Virus record (IMG/VR): IMGVR_UViG_3300008110_000079
Location: 1 to 50,411 of that record
Reading direction: 5' to 3' (one strand)
DNA: 50,411 nt
Source: a virus
Numbering within the stretch: the stretch's first letter is position 1; each line of letters starts with the position of its first letter. Below, piece after piece: positions 41,375 through 49,362 of this stretch. The notes under the pieces are model-generated. The model ran no database searches and was not told the origin of the DNA. It was given only the letters and a program-made list of their open reading frames with translations. The translations under genes and the position numbers were made by a program.

Positions 41375-41580
41375 TGATGAAAAAGGAAAAAACTAAATTT
41401 GTTTGTGTTTCCCCTCTTTCAAACAAAGCACGATATCACTTTCATTTGCATATGGATAATCTCCATTCGTGCCGAGTAAAAGATGAAAAGGATGGTAAAA
41501 TCTATCTTGAGTCTTTAAATAAACAGCATTATTTTTGGATCGATAAAAACTCTGATAAAAATTGGAAAATTGAAAAATGA
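41371..41580 (+). CDS. Small basic hypothetical protein, 69 residues
   Basis: It starts MMMKKEKTKFVCVSPLSNKA and is basic and aromatic, with a His-rich stretch (RYHFHLHMDNLHSC) that could bind metal. The overlap with both neighbours (4 bases each) suggests one translational unit. Function unknown. Confidence 0.6.
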   Translation: MMMKKEKTKFVCVSPLSNKARYHFHLHMDNLHSCRVKDEKDGKIYLESLNKQHYFWIDKNSDKNWKIEK

Positions 41581-41783
41581 AAGTTCAAACAGAAACAGAT
41601 GCTCTGGTAACTATTACTGTTGACAGAGAAGGTTTAGAAACAATGATTAATGCAGCTTCTGCTGCTATTACTTATCTGAATGAATGGAATATGGGTGATG
41701 AATATGATACTGACATCACCCCTTATCATGAAATTTTATACACTCTTAAACAAAAATACGAAAGTGTCTATGGAAAATTTTAG
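41577..41783 (+). CDS. Small acidic hypothetical protein, 68 residues
   Basis: It starts MKVQTETDALVTITVDREGL and is acidic and helical, with no motif recognised. Coupled by a 4-base overlap upstream and a 14-base overlap downstream. Confidence 0.6.
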   Translation: MKVQTETDALVTITVDREGLETMINAASAAITYLNEWNMGDEYDTDITPYHEILYTLKQKYESVYGKF

Positions 41784-41973
41784 TATTGCTCGTTCTGAAT
41801 TGATGCATTATAGACTGCAGGCATTCCTAAGGGAATTTAACTGCTCAGACATTGAATATATTGGGTTGCGTAATTCTGAACATTGGTATAAAATTGATGG
41901 GCATGAGGTAAATGTAAAGGATATTGAGGAATTTGATCAAATTGATGATGATGAACAAACAGTTACTTATTAA
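41770..41973 (+). CDS. Small acidic hypothetical protein, 67 residues
   Basis: Starting at the ATG at 41770 (MENFSIARSELMHYRLQAFL) the product ends in a very acidic tail (FDQIDDDEQTVTY). The frame extends upstream to 41680, but that overlaps the previous gene heavily and is rejected. Function unknown. Confidence 0.6.
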   Translation: MENFSIARSELMHYRLQAFLREFNCSDIEYIGLRNSEHWYKIDGHEVNVKDIEEFDQIDDDEQTVTY

Positions 41974-42436
41974 TGATAAAAATCTAATAAATTATTTTTT
42001 AAATTTATTAGATTTTATCCAAAATTATCCTCAAGTTTATAGGGATGTGACAAACCATTGCTTGTCTCCAAACTGTTTTGCATCAAATAATCTTTTAAAT
42101 CTAATAACCGATAATCAATTTGTAAATAAAATCAACTTTATTCTGGGAGAATGTGAGAAACATATTCCAGATAAGGTTGATTATTTTTATATTCATATGG
42201 TTGACTATAAAAATGGTGGGGATATGTTAATACATAAACATGATCACAATGAAGATTATTCGTTTATTTTATATTTGAATGACTGTGATGATGGGTATAC
42301 AACTTTATATACTGATAGACCTATCAGAGTAAAACCAGAAACTGGTAAAATTCTTATATTTTCTTCTGATGTTTATCATTCAGCAACTTCTTCAAATAGT
42401 AAAAAAGTATTAGTCGGAGGATTAAAAATAAAATGA
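41951..42436 (+). CDS. 2OG-Fe(II) oxygenase, 161 residues
   Basis: The iron site is clear: MLIHKHDHNEDYSFILYLND contains the H-x-D pair and the following core strand, and GKILIFSSDVYHSATSSNSK holds the distal His and a Lys where an Arg is usual. It starts at 41951, with 41945 and 41924 as alternatives; no strong ribosome site distinguishes them. It overlaps the acidic small gene. Substrate unknown. Confidence 0.75.
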   Translation: MNKQLLINDKNLINYFLNLLDFIQNYPQVYRDVTNHCLSPNCFASNNLLNLITDNQFVNKINFILGECEKHIPDKVDYFYIHMVDYKNGGDMLIHKHDHNEDYSFILYLNDCDDGYTTLYTDRPIRVKPETGKILIFSSDVYHSATSSNSKKVLVGGLKIK

Positions 42437-43056
42437 AGAGAAAATATCCACCAGATACTAGAGAATTTACCACAATGAATTATTTTGGTAATACTTTGTA
42501 TCATGCATATAATATTTTGTCGGAAGAAGATAGACTTGGACTTTTGGAAGAAATTGAAGATGAAATAAAAACCAATTCTTCTGGTGGATATAATATTGTT
42601 GAAGCAACTAGTACTTTACCGACACGAAAAATAAAAAATAAAAAGTGTTGGTATAATTTCTTTAAAGTTGTTAAAAAGCATCTTTATGAATATGCAAAAA
42701 TAACTAATAATCCTAAAATAAAAACATTAAAAGTTGCTGAATATTGGGCAAAAAGAATGGGACCTGACATTAGTGACGAGGATTACCATAATGAGATGTA
42801 CATATATTATGGTAATAGTCATTCTCATAATAATCTTGACTTGGGTATCATATATTATTTGCAAAATCCATCTAGAATTTATGGAACTATTATGGAACAA
42901 GATGGTGTAGAATTTATTGTTCCAGGAGATCAAAATTCTTTAATTATTCATCACCCAGATATTAATCATGAAGCAGTTCTTCCCCATCCATCATTTTTAG
43001 ATGGAACTTGTAGATGTGTCCTGATAGTTGACTTTAAATACTCTAAATATACTTAA
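42433..43056 (+). CDS. 2OG-Fe(II) oxygenase, paralog 1
   Basis: The 207-residue protein has YGNSHSHNNLDLGIIYYLQN (iron-binding and core strand), IIHHPDINHEAVLP (distal His) and CRCVLIVDFKYS (terminal strand). It is a close relative of the gene at 44857, starting with nearly the same N-terminus (YPPDTREFTTMNYFGNTLYH). No Asp follows the first His in the usual place, so iron coordination may differ. It overlaps the previous gene by 4 bases. Confidence 0.75.
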   Translation: MKRKYPPDTREFTTMNYFGNTLYHAYNILSEEDRLGLLEEIEDEIKTNSSGGYNIVEATSTLPTRKIKNKKCWYNFFKVVKKHLYEYAKITNNPKIKTLKVAEYWAKRMGPDISDEDYHNEMYIYYGNSHSHNNLDLGIIYYLQNPSRIYGTIMEQDGVEFIVPGDQNSLIIHHPDINHEAVLPHPSFLDGTCRCVLIVDFKYSKYT

Positions 43057-43072
43057 CTACGACAATTATCTT

Positions 43073-43234
43073 ATGGATAATGATAAATGGAATAGAGGAT
43101 TGGATCTATTCATTGAAAGTGTTCATAAACCAGATCCTGAATTGAGGCAATGTGCCCACAATCAAAAGTGCTATAATGAATTAATGTCAGTTCGTGAACA
43201 TGTTCTTGAATATTTAAAAACAATAAGAAAGTGA
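43073..43234 (+). CDS. Small protein, 53 residues
   Basis: The ATG at 43073 opens MDNDKWNRGLDLFIESVHKP with two Cys (QCAHNQKCYNE) and a basic helical end (LEYLKTIRK). It sits within the radical-SAM/oxygenase block with only one base between it and the next gene. A role as modification substrate or carrier protein is possible but purely inferred. Confidence 0.5.
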   Translation: MDNDKWNRGLDLFIESVHKPDPELRQCAHNQKCYNELMSVREHVLEYLKTIRK

Positions 43235-43235
43235 T

Positions 43236-43772
43236 ATGAAGAATTATTTTGAAGCATTTACAATACCATATTGGCAAACTAAAGTAATAGATTGGGAATA
43301 CAAGAAAAAATCTTTGCTATCATTACACTATAATAATAAACATAATATGTGTGGTGGTGATGAACAATATACTGATTATAATAGTAAGAACTCTTATCAT
43401 TCTCAAGTACAATCTATTTTATTAGATGATCTTTATTCTGCTCGTAAAGCTTTAAACTTAGAACACCATACGCTCAGAGTGACCACTGCATGGTTTCAAA
43501 TGTATGAGCAATATCACCATCATCCAATTCATAATCATGGTATAAATGGATTTAGTTCTGTTTGTTATATTGAATATGACCATAATGAACATGAACCTAC
43601 AAGATTTGTATGTCCATTTAATAGTTATATTAATAATGATATGATAGAATTTATACCGAATGATATTGAAGAAGGTTCTATAGTATTCTTTCCTAGTAAT
43701 GTACCTCACTATGTCGCACCAAATAAATCAACAAAACCTAGATTAATATTATCCTTTAATATAACTTACTAA
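43236..43772 (+). CDS. 2OG-Fe(II) oxygenase, 178 residues
   Basis: Motifs: HHPIHNHGINGFSSVCYIEY (His-rich iron site and core strand), GSIVFFPSNVPHYVAPNKST (distal His), RLILSFNITY (Arg and last strand). It is similar in layout to oxygenases annotated in cyanophages as putative 2OG-Fe(II). Its stop overlaps the start of the next gene by one base. Substrate unknown. Confidence 0.78.
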   Translation: MKNYFEAFTIPYWQTKVIDWEYKKKSLLSLHYNNKHNMCGGDEQYTDYNSKNSYHSQVQSILLDDLYSARKALNLEHHTLRVTTAWFQMYEQYHHHPIHNHGINGFSSVCYIEYDHNEHEPTRFVCPFNSYINNDMIEFIPNDIEEGSIVFFPSNVPHYVAPNKSTKPRLILSFNITY

Positions 43773-44026
43773 TGATATATACCCAACAATATATTTTTTA
43801 CTTATTAGTATTTTCTTTCATCGCTTATTTTGTAGTGACAGATGAGAGTATTGCTGCATTAGTTATTTTAAGTATAAAAATTTTAAGAAATAATATAGAA
43901 AGATTAATTTGGATGATTAGATTTCATCCTTTAGTAACTACAAACAAAATTATGCAGTGGTATATGATGCGTAAATATATGAAGGAGGCAGAAAAATTGC
44001 AAAAAGAACTATTTAAAGATGATTAG
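43772..44026 (+). CDS. Small membrane protein, 84 residues
   Basis: Residues 6-24 (QYIFYLLVFSFIAYFVVTD) form a membrane helix and about 28-36 are a further hydrophobic stretch. The rest is basic and helical (YMMRKYMKEAEKLQKELFKD). It overlaps the radical SAM gene by 8 bases, hinting at a membrane anchor for the modification enzymes. Function unproven. Confidence 0.65.
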   Translation: MIYTQQYIFYLLVFSFIAYFVVTDESIAALVILSIKILRNNIERLIWMIRFHPLVTTNKIMQWYMMRKYMKEAEKLQKELFKDD

Positions 44027-44837
44027 AATACCTCACGAAGTTCAGTTACACATAACACATTCATGCAATTTGACATGTGAAGGATGTACTCACTATAGTA
44101 ATCATGGACATTCTGGAATGTTATCTTTGGAAGAAGGATCAGAATGGATGGATAGGTGGAATAAAAGAATAATTCCAGAAAGATTTACTATTCTTGGTGG
44201 AGAACCAGCATTGAATAAAGATCTTACTAAATTCATTTATCTTGCAAAAGAAAAATGGCCTAATTCATATTTGGAATTAATTTCCAATGGATTTCATTTA
44301 CACAAACACCCAGATCTACCAAAGGCTTTGATTGATACCCAAACTGTTATTGGTATTTCTGTTCATTCTAGAGAACATCCAGATTACATTGAGAAATTTA
44401 AACCAGTTTATAAATTGGCAAAAAAATGGTTATTGATGGGTGTAAAGGTCGAAATGAGACATTCATCTCTTGATTGGTTAAGGCAATATCAAGGGTATGG
44501 GGATAATATGCTCCCCTATGAAGACAATAATCCAGAATCAAGTTGGAAAAACTGTGTTTCTAGAATGTGTATACAACTACATGAAGGTAAAATCTGGAAA
44601 TGTCCAGGTTTAGCGTATTTACCTATGCAAGCAGAAAAATATAATCTTTCTGAAAAATGGGATAAATATCTGAAATATGAACCATTGCATCATGATTGTT
44701 CTGATGAAGAACTTGTTGAATTTTTTAATAGGAAATGGGAAACGTACTGTGATATGTGTCCAGCAAATAAAGAACATTTCAAACCATCTGCAGATCCATT
44801 ATTACCAGTTAGTTATTGGAAAAAACTCAACAAATAA
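44019..44837 (+). CDS. Radical SAM enzyme, paralog 1 (SPASM-like C-terminus)
   Basis: The [4Fe-4S] motif CNLTCEGC (C16, C20, C23) is followed by the AdoMet-binding FTILGGEPALNKD motif and an ELISNGFHL strand. The C-terminal part has further cysteines (NCVSRMC, WKCPG, HHDCSDEE, YCDMCPA), as in SPASM or twitch domains that bind extra clusters. Such enzymes often modify peptides or sugars. It is in line with oxygenases and a membrane protein. The inverted paralog at 49679 shares this layout. Substrate unknown. Confidence 0.9.
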   Translation: MIRIPHEVQLHITHSCNLTCEGCTHYSNHGHSGMLSLEEGSEWMDRWNKRIIPERFTILGGEPALNKDLTKFIYLAKEKWPNSYLELISNGFHLHKHPDLPKALIDTQTVIGISVHSREHPDYIEKFKPVYKLAKKWLLMGVKVEMRHSSLDWLRQYQGYGDNMLPYEDNNPESSWKNCVSRMCIQLHEGKIWKCPGLAYLPMQAEKYNLSEKWDKYLKYEPLHHDCSDEELVEFFNRKWETYCDMCPANKEHFKPSADPLLPVSYWKKLNK

Positions 44838-44856
44838 TTTCACATATTAATTTAAA

Positions 44857-45489
44857 ATGACAAAGCGTAAGAGAATATATCCACCAGATACAAGAACATT
44901 TACCACAATGAATTATTTTGGTAAGACTTTATATCATGCATATAATGTCTTATCTGAAGAAGATATTGTAGGATTGATAGCAGAAATAGATGATGAGTTA
45001 AAAAATACTTCGGATAATAGAGATGGGTACGTTGAAGCAACTAATTGTTTATCTGCAAGAAAAATAAAAAATAAAAAATGTTGGTATAATTTTTTTAAAA
45101 TGGTGAAAACTCACCTTTATAATTATTCTGAGATAGTAAACCAACCATCAATTAAATCTTTGAAGGTTGCTTCATATTGGGCAAAAAGAATGTATAAAGG
45201 GATTACAGACGAACAATATGAAGAACAGATGTACATTAATTATGGAAATGTTCACTCACACAATGATCTTGATTTGGGGATTATATATTACTTACAAAAT
45301 CCATCTAGAATATATGGAACATTAATAGAACATCAAGGTAGAGAGTTTATAGTTCCTGGAGATGAAAATTCTATGATTATCCATCATTCTGACATGAACC
45401 ATGCCGCAGTTTTACCACCTCCAATACTAACAAAAGATGACCCAAGATGCACTATTGTAGTAGATTTTAAATATGGACACAAATTCTGA
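44857..45489 (+). CDS. 2OG-Fe(II) oxygenase, paralog 2
   Basis: The 210-residue protein mirrors the gene at 42433: PPDTRTFTTMNYFGKTLYHA at the start, GNVHSHNDLDLGIIYYLQNP at the iron site, IIHHSDMNHAAVLPPP at the distal His. Unlike paralog 1, the region has H-N-D here, closer to the canonical iron triad. DNA identity is high over much of both genes, showing a recent duplication. It overlaps the next gene by 17 bases. Confidence 0.78.
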   Translation: MTKRKRIYPPDTRTFTTMNYFGKTLYHAYNVLSEEDIVGLIAEIDDELKNTSDNRDGYVEATNCLSARKIKNKKCWYNFFKMVKTHLYNYSEIVNQPSIKSLKVASYWAKRMYKGITDEQYEEQMYINYGNVHSHNDLDLGIIYYLQNPSRIYGTLIEHQGREFIVPGDENSMIIHHSDMNHAAVLPPPILTKDDPRCTIVVDFKYGHKF

Positions 45490-45937
45490 AAAAGAAAAAA
45501 GATTATCAGTAGTTAAAAAACAACTAGAACATCTTATTACCAAAATTAATAATAGATGTAACCCAGAAAATTATAACTCATTTTCTGAATTGTATGAATA
45601 TGTTAAAACAACATCTACTACAGGTGTTCCATCTTTTCTTAGTCCAGCGGAAGTTAGATTTATTCAATCAAATCCGCAGATTGAAAACAATATTTTAGAT
45701 TTGTGTATTAAACAAAGAGAAAATGATAAAAAAAATAATTATTTCACAATAGGTAATATTTTAGATATTCTTTTGTTTACTAATAATTCTAATGATCTTT
45801 ATAATTCAAAAATGACTGGTTTTAATAATCCTGACTTAGGTACTAGATTTTTGAAAGATCCTTCTTCACAACCAATACATGGGACTATAGAAGAAGTATT
45901 GGTCATGTTAGATTTGAGTATTGTTCCTTATAGATGA
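45473..45937 (+). CDS. Hypothetical protein, 154 residues
   Basis: It starts MDTNSEKEKRLSVVKKQLEH, with a basic, coiled-coil-like N-terminus, and continues into an Asn-rich mixed region (YNSFSELYEYVKTT, then FLSPAEVRFIQSN). No domain recognised. It is the last gene before the hairpin and promoter of the RNA ligase. Confidence 0.6.
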   Translation: MDTNSEKEKRLSVVKKQLEHLITKINNRCNPENYNSFSELYEYVKTTSTTGVPSFLSPAEVRFIQSNPQIENNILDLCIKQRENDKKNNYFTIGNILDILLFTNNSNDLYNSKMTGFNNPDLGTRFLKDPSSQPIHGTIEEVLVMLDLSIVPYR

Positions 45938-45960
45938 TAGACACTTTCGCAAGTGTCTAT
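45937..45960 (+). other. Perfect hairpin before RNA ligase
   Basis: ATAGACACTT at 45937-45946 pairs perfectly with AAGTGTCTAT at 45951-45960 around TCGC. No T-tract follows, so termination is doubtful; RNA processing or stability is as likely. Confidence 0.5.
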
Positions 45961-45985
45961 GGATATGGTTTCAAAGTCTATTATG

Positions 45986-45994
45986 TGCTATACT
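45986..45994 (+). promoter_or_regulatory. Possible extended -10 promoter of RNA ligase
   Basis: TGCTATACT is an extended -10 (TGnTATACT). No clear -35 is present. A start near 46001 would favour the ATG at 46016. Confidence 0.45.
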
Positions 45995-46015
45995 ATGATT
46001 AATTACAGAATTGAA

Positions 46016-47185
46016 ATGTTGAACTATCAATTTCCACAAATCAATAATATTTCCGATATTATTTGTCATATTGATGGTAGGGATGAATATAAAGTAAGTG
46101 TGAAAGACTGGTATACTGTTGTTAATTATGCAGTTGCTTTTGAGGATACATTTAAATGGGATGATGCTGATCAAATTGGATCTAAAATTCGTAGAGAATG
46201 TCGTGGTCTGATCTTTGATACTGAAACTGGGAAAATCATTTCTCGTCCGTATCATAAGTTCTTCAACGTTGGTGAGCGAGAAGAAACTGCTATCAACAAA
46301 GTTAATCTGTATGAACCTCATGTAGTTCTGGAGAAACTGGATGGTTCTATGATCCGTCCGATTCCTACTAAAGAAGGTTTTCGTCTTGGGACTAAAGCAG
46401 GCATTACTGATGTAGCAATGAACGCAGAAGTGTTTATCGCAGATAAACCAGAGTATCGTGAGTTCATTCTTGCTATGCTTGATGGTGGAATGACACCCAT
46501 TTTTGAATGGTGTTCGCGTAAAAATCGTATTGTTGTAGATTATCCTGATGATCAACTGATTCTCACTGGGGTTCGTAATACATTTAAGGGAACTTATCTT
46601 CTTCACTGGAACTTGGAAGAGTTTGGTGAACACTATGGTATTCCTGTTGTAAAAGCAGTGGATGGTCTTGCTGTTCAAGATATTAACCTGTTTGTCAAGC
46701 AGGTTCGGGAATGGGATGATGGTGAGGGTATTGTGCTACGATTTGACGATGGGCACATGGTTAAAGTGAAAGCGGATGAATATGTGCTCCGTCACAAATC
46801 GAAAGAACAAATTAGTCAAGAAAAAAATGTTCTTCAAATTATCATCAATGATTCTGTTGATGATATTGTCCCCTTATTGACACAAAATGATGCAACTCGT
46901 CTTAAAGAGTTTCAGACTGCTTTTTGGGCATCTGTAGATGATTTGGCATATGAGATGGCACAGATCTATTTGGGTGGCAATACAGTGTATCCTGATAAGA
47001 AAGATTTTGCTGTTGAGTTTGTTCAGAAGAAGATTTTACCAATTCATGCTCCGATCATGTATGCTATGAAAGGTGGCAAGGGTTCCCGTGCTACCATTGT
47101 TGACATGATTAGTAAATCCTTGACTACTCAAACTAAAATTGATCAAAATCGTTGGTTATGGGGAGGTCTTGAATGGAATTCTTAA
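46016..47185 (+). CDS. rnlA: RNA ligase 1
   Basis: The nucleotidyltransferase motifs are clear: EKLDGSMI with the adenylated Lys at residue 107 (motif I), CRGLIFD and ISRPYHKFFN before it, FEWCSRKNRIVV (IIIa), DGEGIVLRF (IV) and MVKVKADEYVLRH (V). Length of 389 is close to T4 Rnl1 (374). It seals broken RNA, in T4 the tRNA-Lys cut by PrrC. The start is uncertain: 46016 (MLNYQFPQINNISD) is preferred because conservation begins there, but ATGs at 45996 and 45961 are in frame. Codon use is more GC-rich than the preceding oxygenase genes. Confidence 0.93.
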   Translation: MLNYQFPQINNISDIICHIDGRDEYKVSVKDWYTVVNYAVAFEDTFKWDDADQIGSKIRRECRGLIFDTETGKIISRPYHKFFNVGEREETAINKVNLYEPHVVLEKLDGSMIRPIPTKEGFRLGTKAGITDVAMNAEVFIADKPEYREFILAMLDGGMTPIFEWCSRKNRIVVDYPDDQLILTGVRNTFKGTYLLHWNLEEFGEHYGIPVVKAVDGLAVQDINLFVKQVREWDDGEGIVLRFDDGHMVKVKADEYVLRHKSKEQISQEKNVLQIIINDSVDDIVPLLTQNDATRLKEFQTAFWASVDDLAYEMAQIYLGGNTVYPDKKDFAVEFVQKKILPIHAPIMYAMKGGKGSRATIVDMISKSLTTQTKIDQNRWLWGGLEWNS

Positions 47186-47213
47186 TAGATAGAATGTAGA
47201 GTAAATTAATTCA

Positions 47214-47690
47214 ATGGATCATCTAAAAATTGAATCCTACAAAACAATTTTAGTTCTTAATTCTAGTTATGAACCAATAAATTTTACTAATTGGAAGAGA
47301 GCGGTTGTATTGTTATTAAAAGAGAAAGCGCAAATATTATCATCTAGAGTAATACGTTTATTGAATTATGTAAAGTTACCATTAAAAAAAATTATGGACG
47401 AAAAACCTTCACGAGCAATGATTTACAAAAGGGATAACCATACCTGTCAATATTGTGGATCGAAAAAATCACTTACTATTGATCATGTTATTCCTAAATC
47501 TAAAGGTGGACAAGATACATGGGAAAATATGGTAGTTGCTTGTGCGCCATGTAATACTAAAAAAGGGCATACTTTACTTGAGCAAACTGGAATGAAATTG
47601 GTTAGGAAACCAAAAGCACCTCCAAATAAGATGATTTTAGATATTGATAAATCTAATGTTCCAGAATGGAAAGAATATAACTATGTCTGA
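47214..47690 (+). CDS. HNH endonuclease
   Basis: The 158-residue protein has a complete HNH/zinc site: CQYCG (C78, C81), IDHVIPKSKGG (D90-H91), WENMVVACAPCNTKKG (N105, C110, C113). The N-terminal 70 residues (ILVLNSSYEPINFTNWKRAV) are the common extension of cyanobacterial and phage HNH proteins. It may be a homing-type nuclease that has entered the RNA-repair operon, or a functional partner. It overlaps the kinase gene by 8 bases. Confidence 0.92.
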   Translation: MDHLKIESYKTILVLNSSYEPINFTNWKRAVVLLLKEKAQILSSRVIRLLNYVKLPLKKIMDEKPSRAMIYKRDNHTCQYCGSKKSLTIDHVIPKSKGGQDTWENMVVACAPCNTKKGHTLLEQTGMKLVRKPKAPPNKMILDIDKSNVPEWKEYNYV

Positions 47691-48159
47691 ACTTATTATG
47701 CTATGTGGAATTCCTACTTCTGGAAAATCCACATATGTTGAAAAACTGAAGAAACTGGACTACTGGAAAGATGCAGTAGTTCTTTCTACTGACAATTACA
47801 TTGAGAAACAAGCACAACGTCTTGGACTGACTTATAATCAGGTCTTTGATGATGTAATCAAAGATGCTACACGGGAACTTGAAATGGAGTTCAACTGGTC
47901 AAAATCTAAGGGTAGGAACATCATCTGGGATCAGACAAACTTATCGGTCAAGACCCGAAAGAAAAAACTTTCTAAACTTCCTTCCATCTATAAGAGAGGT
48001 GTGGTATACTTTACTGTATCACTTGAGGACGCACTGGAACGAAACAACCACCGTGAGGGAAAGTTTATTCCTGAAAGCATCTTAAAAAGGATGTACGAAC
48101 AGTTTGCAATTCCAACTATTGAAGAGGGTTTTGATTATGTTGAAAAAGTTGAAAGTTAA
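47683..48159 (+). CDS. Polynucleotide 5'-kinase (T4 PseT N-terminal type)
   Basis: Starting at the ATG at 47683 (MSELIMLCGIPTSGKS), the P-loop GIPTSGKS covers residues 9-16, with LSTDNYIE and IIWDQTNLSVKTR following, as in the T4 Pnkp kinase domain (general acid Asp in STDNY). Total of 158 residues covers only the kinase half; the phosphatase is a separate gene at 48364. It phosphorylates 5'-OH ends so that Rnl1 can seal them. The upstream extension to 47644 is antisense-like overlap and is dropped. Confidence 0.88.
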   Translation: MSELIMLCGIPTSGKSTYVEKLKKLDYWKDAVVLSTDNYIEKQAQRLGLTYNQVFDDVIKDATRELEMEFNWSKSKGRNIIWDQTNLSVKTRKKKLSKLPSIYKRGVVYFTVSLEDALERNNHREGKFIPESILKRMYEQFAIPTIEEGFDYVEKVES

Positions 48160-48364
48160 AGAACCTTACAATCATCACTTTGAGTATCAGAGCGACATTG
48201 ATCGCATCGTAAAAATCTTTGCCGATCGTGGTTATGAGATTTCACATTCTGATGCTGTTCGTGCGTGGGAACAATTCTCTGATGGTATGGCAGCAGGTTG
48301 GATGAGTTTAGGTTCTGATGCTGAGGTTTTTGATGATGCTTTTTATTATTTTGAGGAAGTATAA
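48137..48364 (+). CDS. Hypothetical protein between kinase and phosphatase, 75 residues
   Basis: From the ATG at 48137 the product begins MLKKLKVKEPYNHHFEYQSD and is helical with an acidic, aromatic end (DAEVFDDAFYYFEEV). It overlaps the kinase by 23 bases and the phosphatase by one base. Its placing exactly at the kinase-phosphatase junction is notable. No family recognised. Confidence 0.65.
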   Translation: MLKKLKVKEPYNHHFEYQSDIDRIVKIFADRGYEISHSDAVRAWEQFSDGMAAGWMSLGSDAEVFDDAFYYFEEV

Positions 48365-48807
48365 TGAAACCGAGTTGTTATGTTTTTGATCTTGATGGTA
48401 CTATTTGTAACGTCAAGCATCGCCGTCAGTATGTTGCCACTAAACCTCGCAACTGGGATGCCTGGAACGCTGGACTTGTGAATGATAAACCAAATGAAGC
48501 GGTTCTTGGAATTATTCATTCTCTCACATATTATTATCCGATTTTTATTGTTAGTGGAAGGTCTGATGATTACAGAGTTCAAACCGAAGAATGGTTAGAA
48601 AAGCATGGTATTTCTTATAATGCTTTGTATATGAGAAAATATAAGGATCATCGTGATGATGCTGTAGTTAAGGCAGAAATTGCAGATGAAATTGATAAAA
48701 CTCATCATATTATTGGTGTTTTTGATGATCGAAAGAGAGTTGTTGATATGTGGATTAATAGAGGTATATGGGTTTTTGATGTTGGACAGGGGAAAGGTGA
48801 GTTTTAG
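48364..48807 (+). CDS. Polynucleotide 3'-phosphatase (HAD, T4 PseT C-terminal type)
   Basis: The HAD signature FDLDGTICNVKHRR is at residues 8-21 with nucleophile Asp9 and Asp11. Motif II FIVSGRSDDYRVQTEEWLEK and the acidic motif VFDDRKRVVDMW follow. The layout fits the phosphatase half of T4 Pnkp (R-x-x-YVA...PRNWDAW as in its substrate region). It removes 2',3'-cyclic or 3'-phosphate ends left by anticodon nucleases. With the kinase and Rnl1 it forms a complete RNA-repair set. Confidence 0.88.
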   Translation: MKPSCYVFDLDGTICNVKHRRQYVATKPRNWDAWNAGLVNDKPNEAVLGIIHSLTYYYPIFIVSGRSDDYRVQTEEWLEKHGISYNALYMRKYKDHRDDAVVKAEIADEIDKTHHIIGVFDDRKRVVDMWINRGIWVFDVGQGKGEF

Positions 48808-48809
48808 TT

Positions 48810-49358
48810 ATGTCTTATATTAAGTTAAAAGATAAATTTTTTGTAGGTAAATATGATATAATTTCTAGAAAATATCAGTATGGATTAAATACACCTAATG
48901 GATTTTATGGAATAAAATATTCATATATTGATCTTTCAAATTCCAATGAACTTCTTCAAGTAATACCCGAACACCATAGAGACAAATGTACATTGTCTGT
49001 GATGGATTTAAATCATAGAATTCCACCACACACTGACAGTGGCATTGAAGCAATTATTAATTTTTACATAAAAACTGATAATTGTAAAACTCAATTTTAT
49101 AAGTTTAAAACTTCAGATCCTAAAGAATTTAAATTACCAACACAAAGAGATGGATCTATTTTTGATGAAAATGATCTGGATGAAACAGAAAGTTTTATTT
49201 CTCAAGTTGGCGATGCGTATCTTTTAGACGTATCGCAACCTCATGCTGTTATTCCACTGCATGATGGACCTGTTGATAGGAAAGCAATTTGTCTTCAGTT
49301 GCTTTACACTACTTTTTCTGAAGCAAAACAACTCTTAAAACAAACTAATCAAATTTGA
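48810..49358 (+). CDS. 2OG-Fe(II) oxygenase, 182 residues
   Basis: Motifs: HRIPPHTDSGIEAIINFYIK with the H-x-D pair, VGDAYLLDVSQPHAVIPLHD with the distal His, and VDRKAICLQLLY with the Arg that would bind 2-oxoglutarate. It lies 2 bases after the phosphatase, so it is co-transcribed with RNA repair. Its substrate could be RNA or protein; unknown. Confidence 0.78.
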   Translation: MSYIKLKDKFFVGKYDIISRKYQYGLNTPNGFYGIKYSYIDLSNSNELLQVIPEHHRDKCTLSVMDLNHRIPPHTDSGIEAIINFYIKTDNCKTQFYKFKTSDPKEFKLPTQRDGSIFDENDLDETESFISQVGDAYLLDVSQPHAVIPLHDGPVDRKAICLQLLYTTFSEAKQLLKQTNQI

Positions 49359-49362
49359 AACT

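Noticed and set aside
45937-45960. Terminator before RNA ligase
   Set aside because: The hairpin is perfect but lacks a T-tract on the plus strand, so it is reported only as a hairpin.
45971-46678. Minus-strand frame of 235 codons
   Set aside because: It is antisense to RNA ligase, which has clear catalytic motifs; the translated sequence is rich in Ile, Phe and Asn and without domain pattern.
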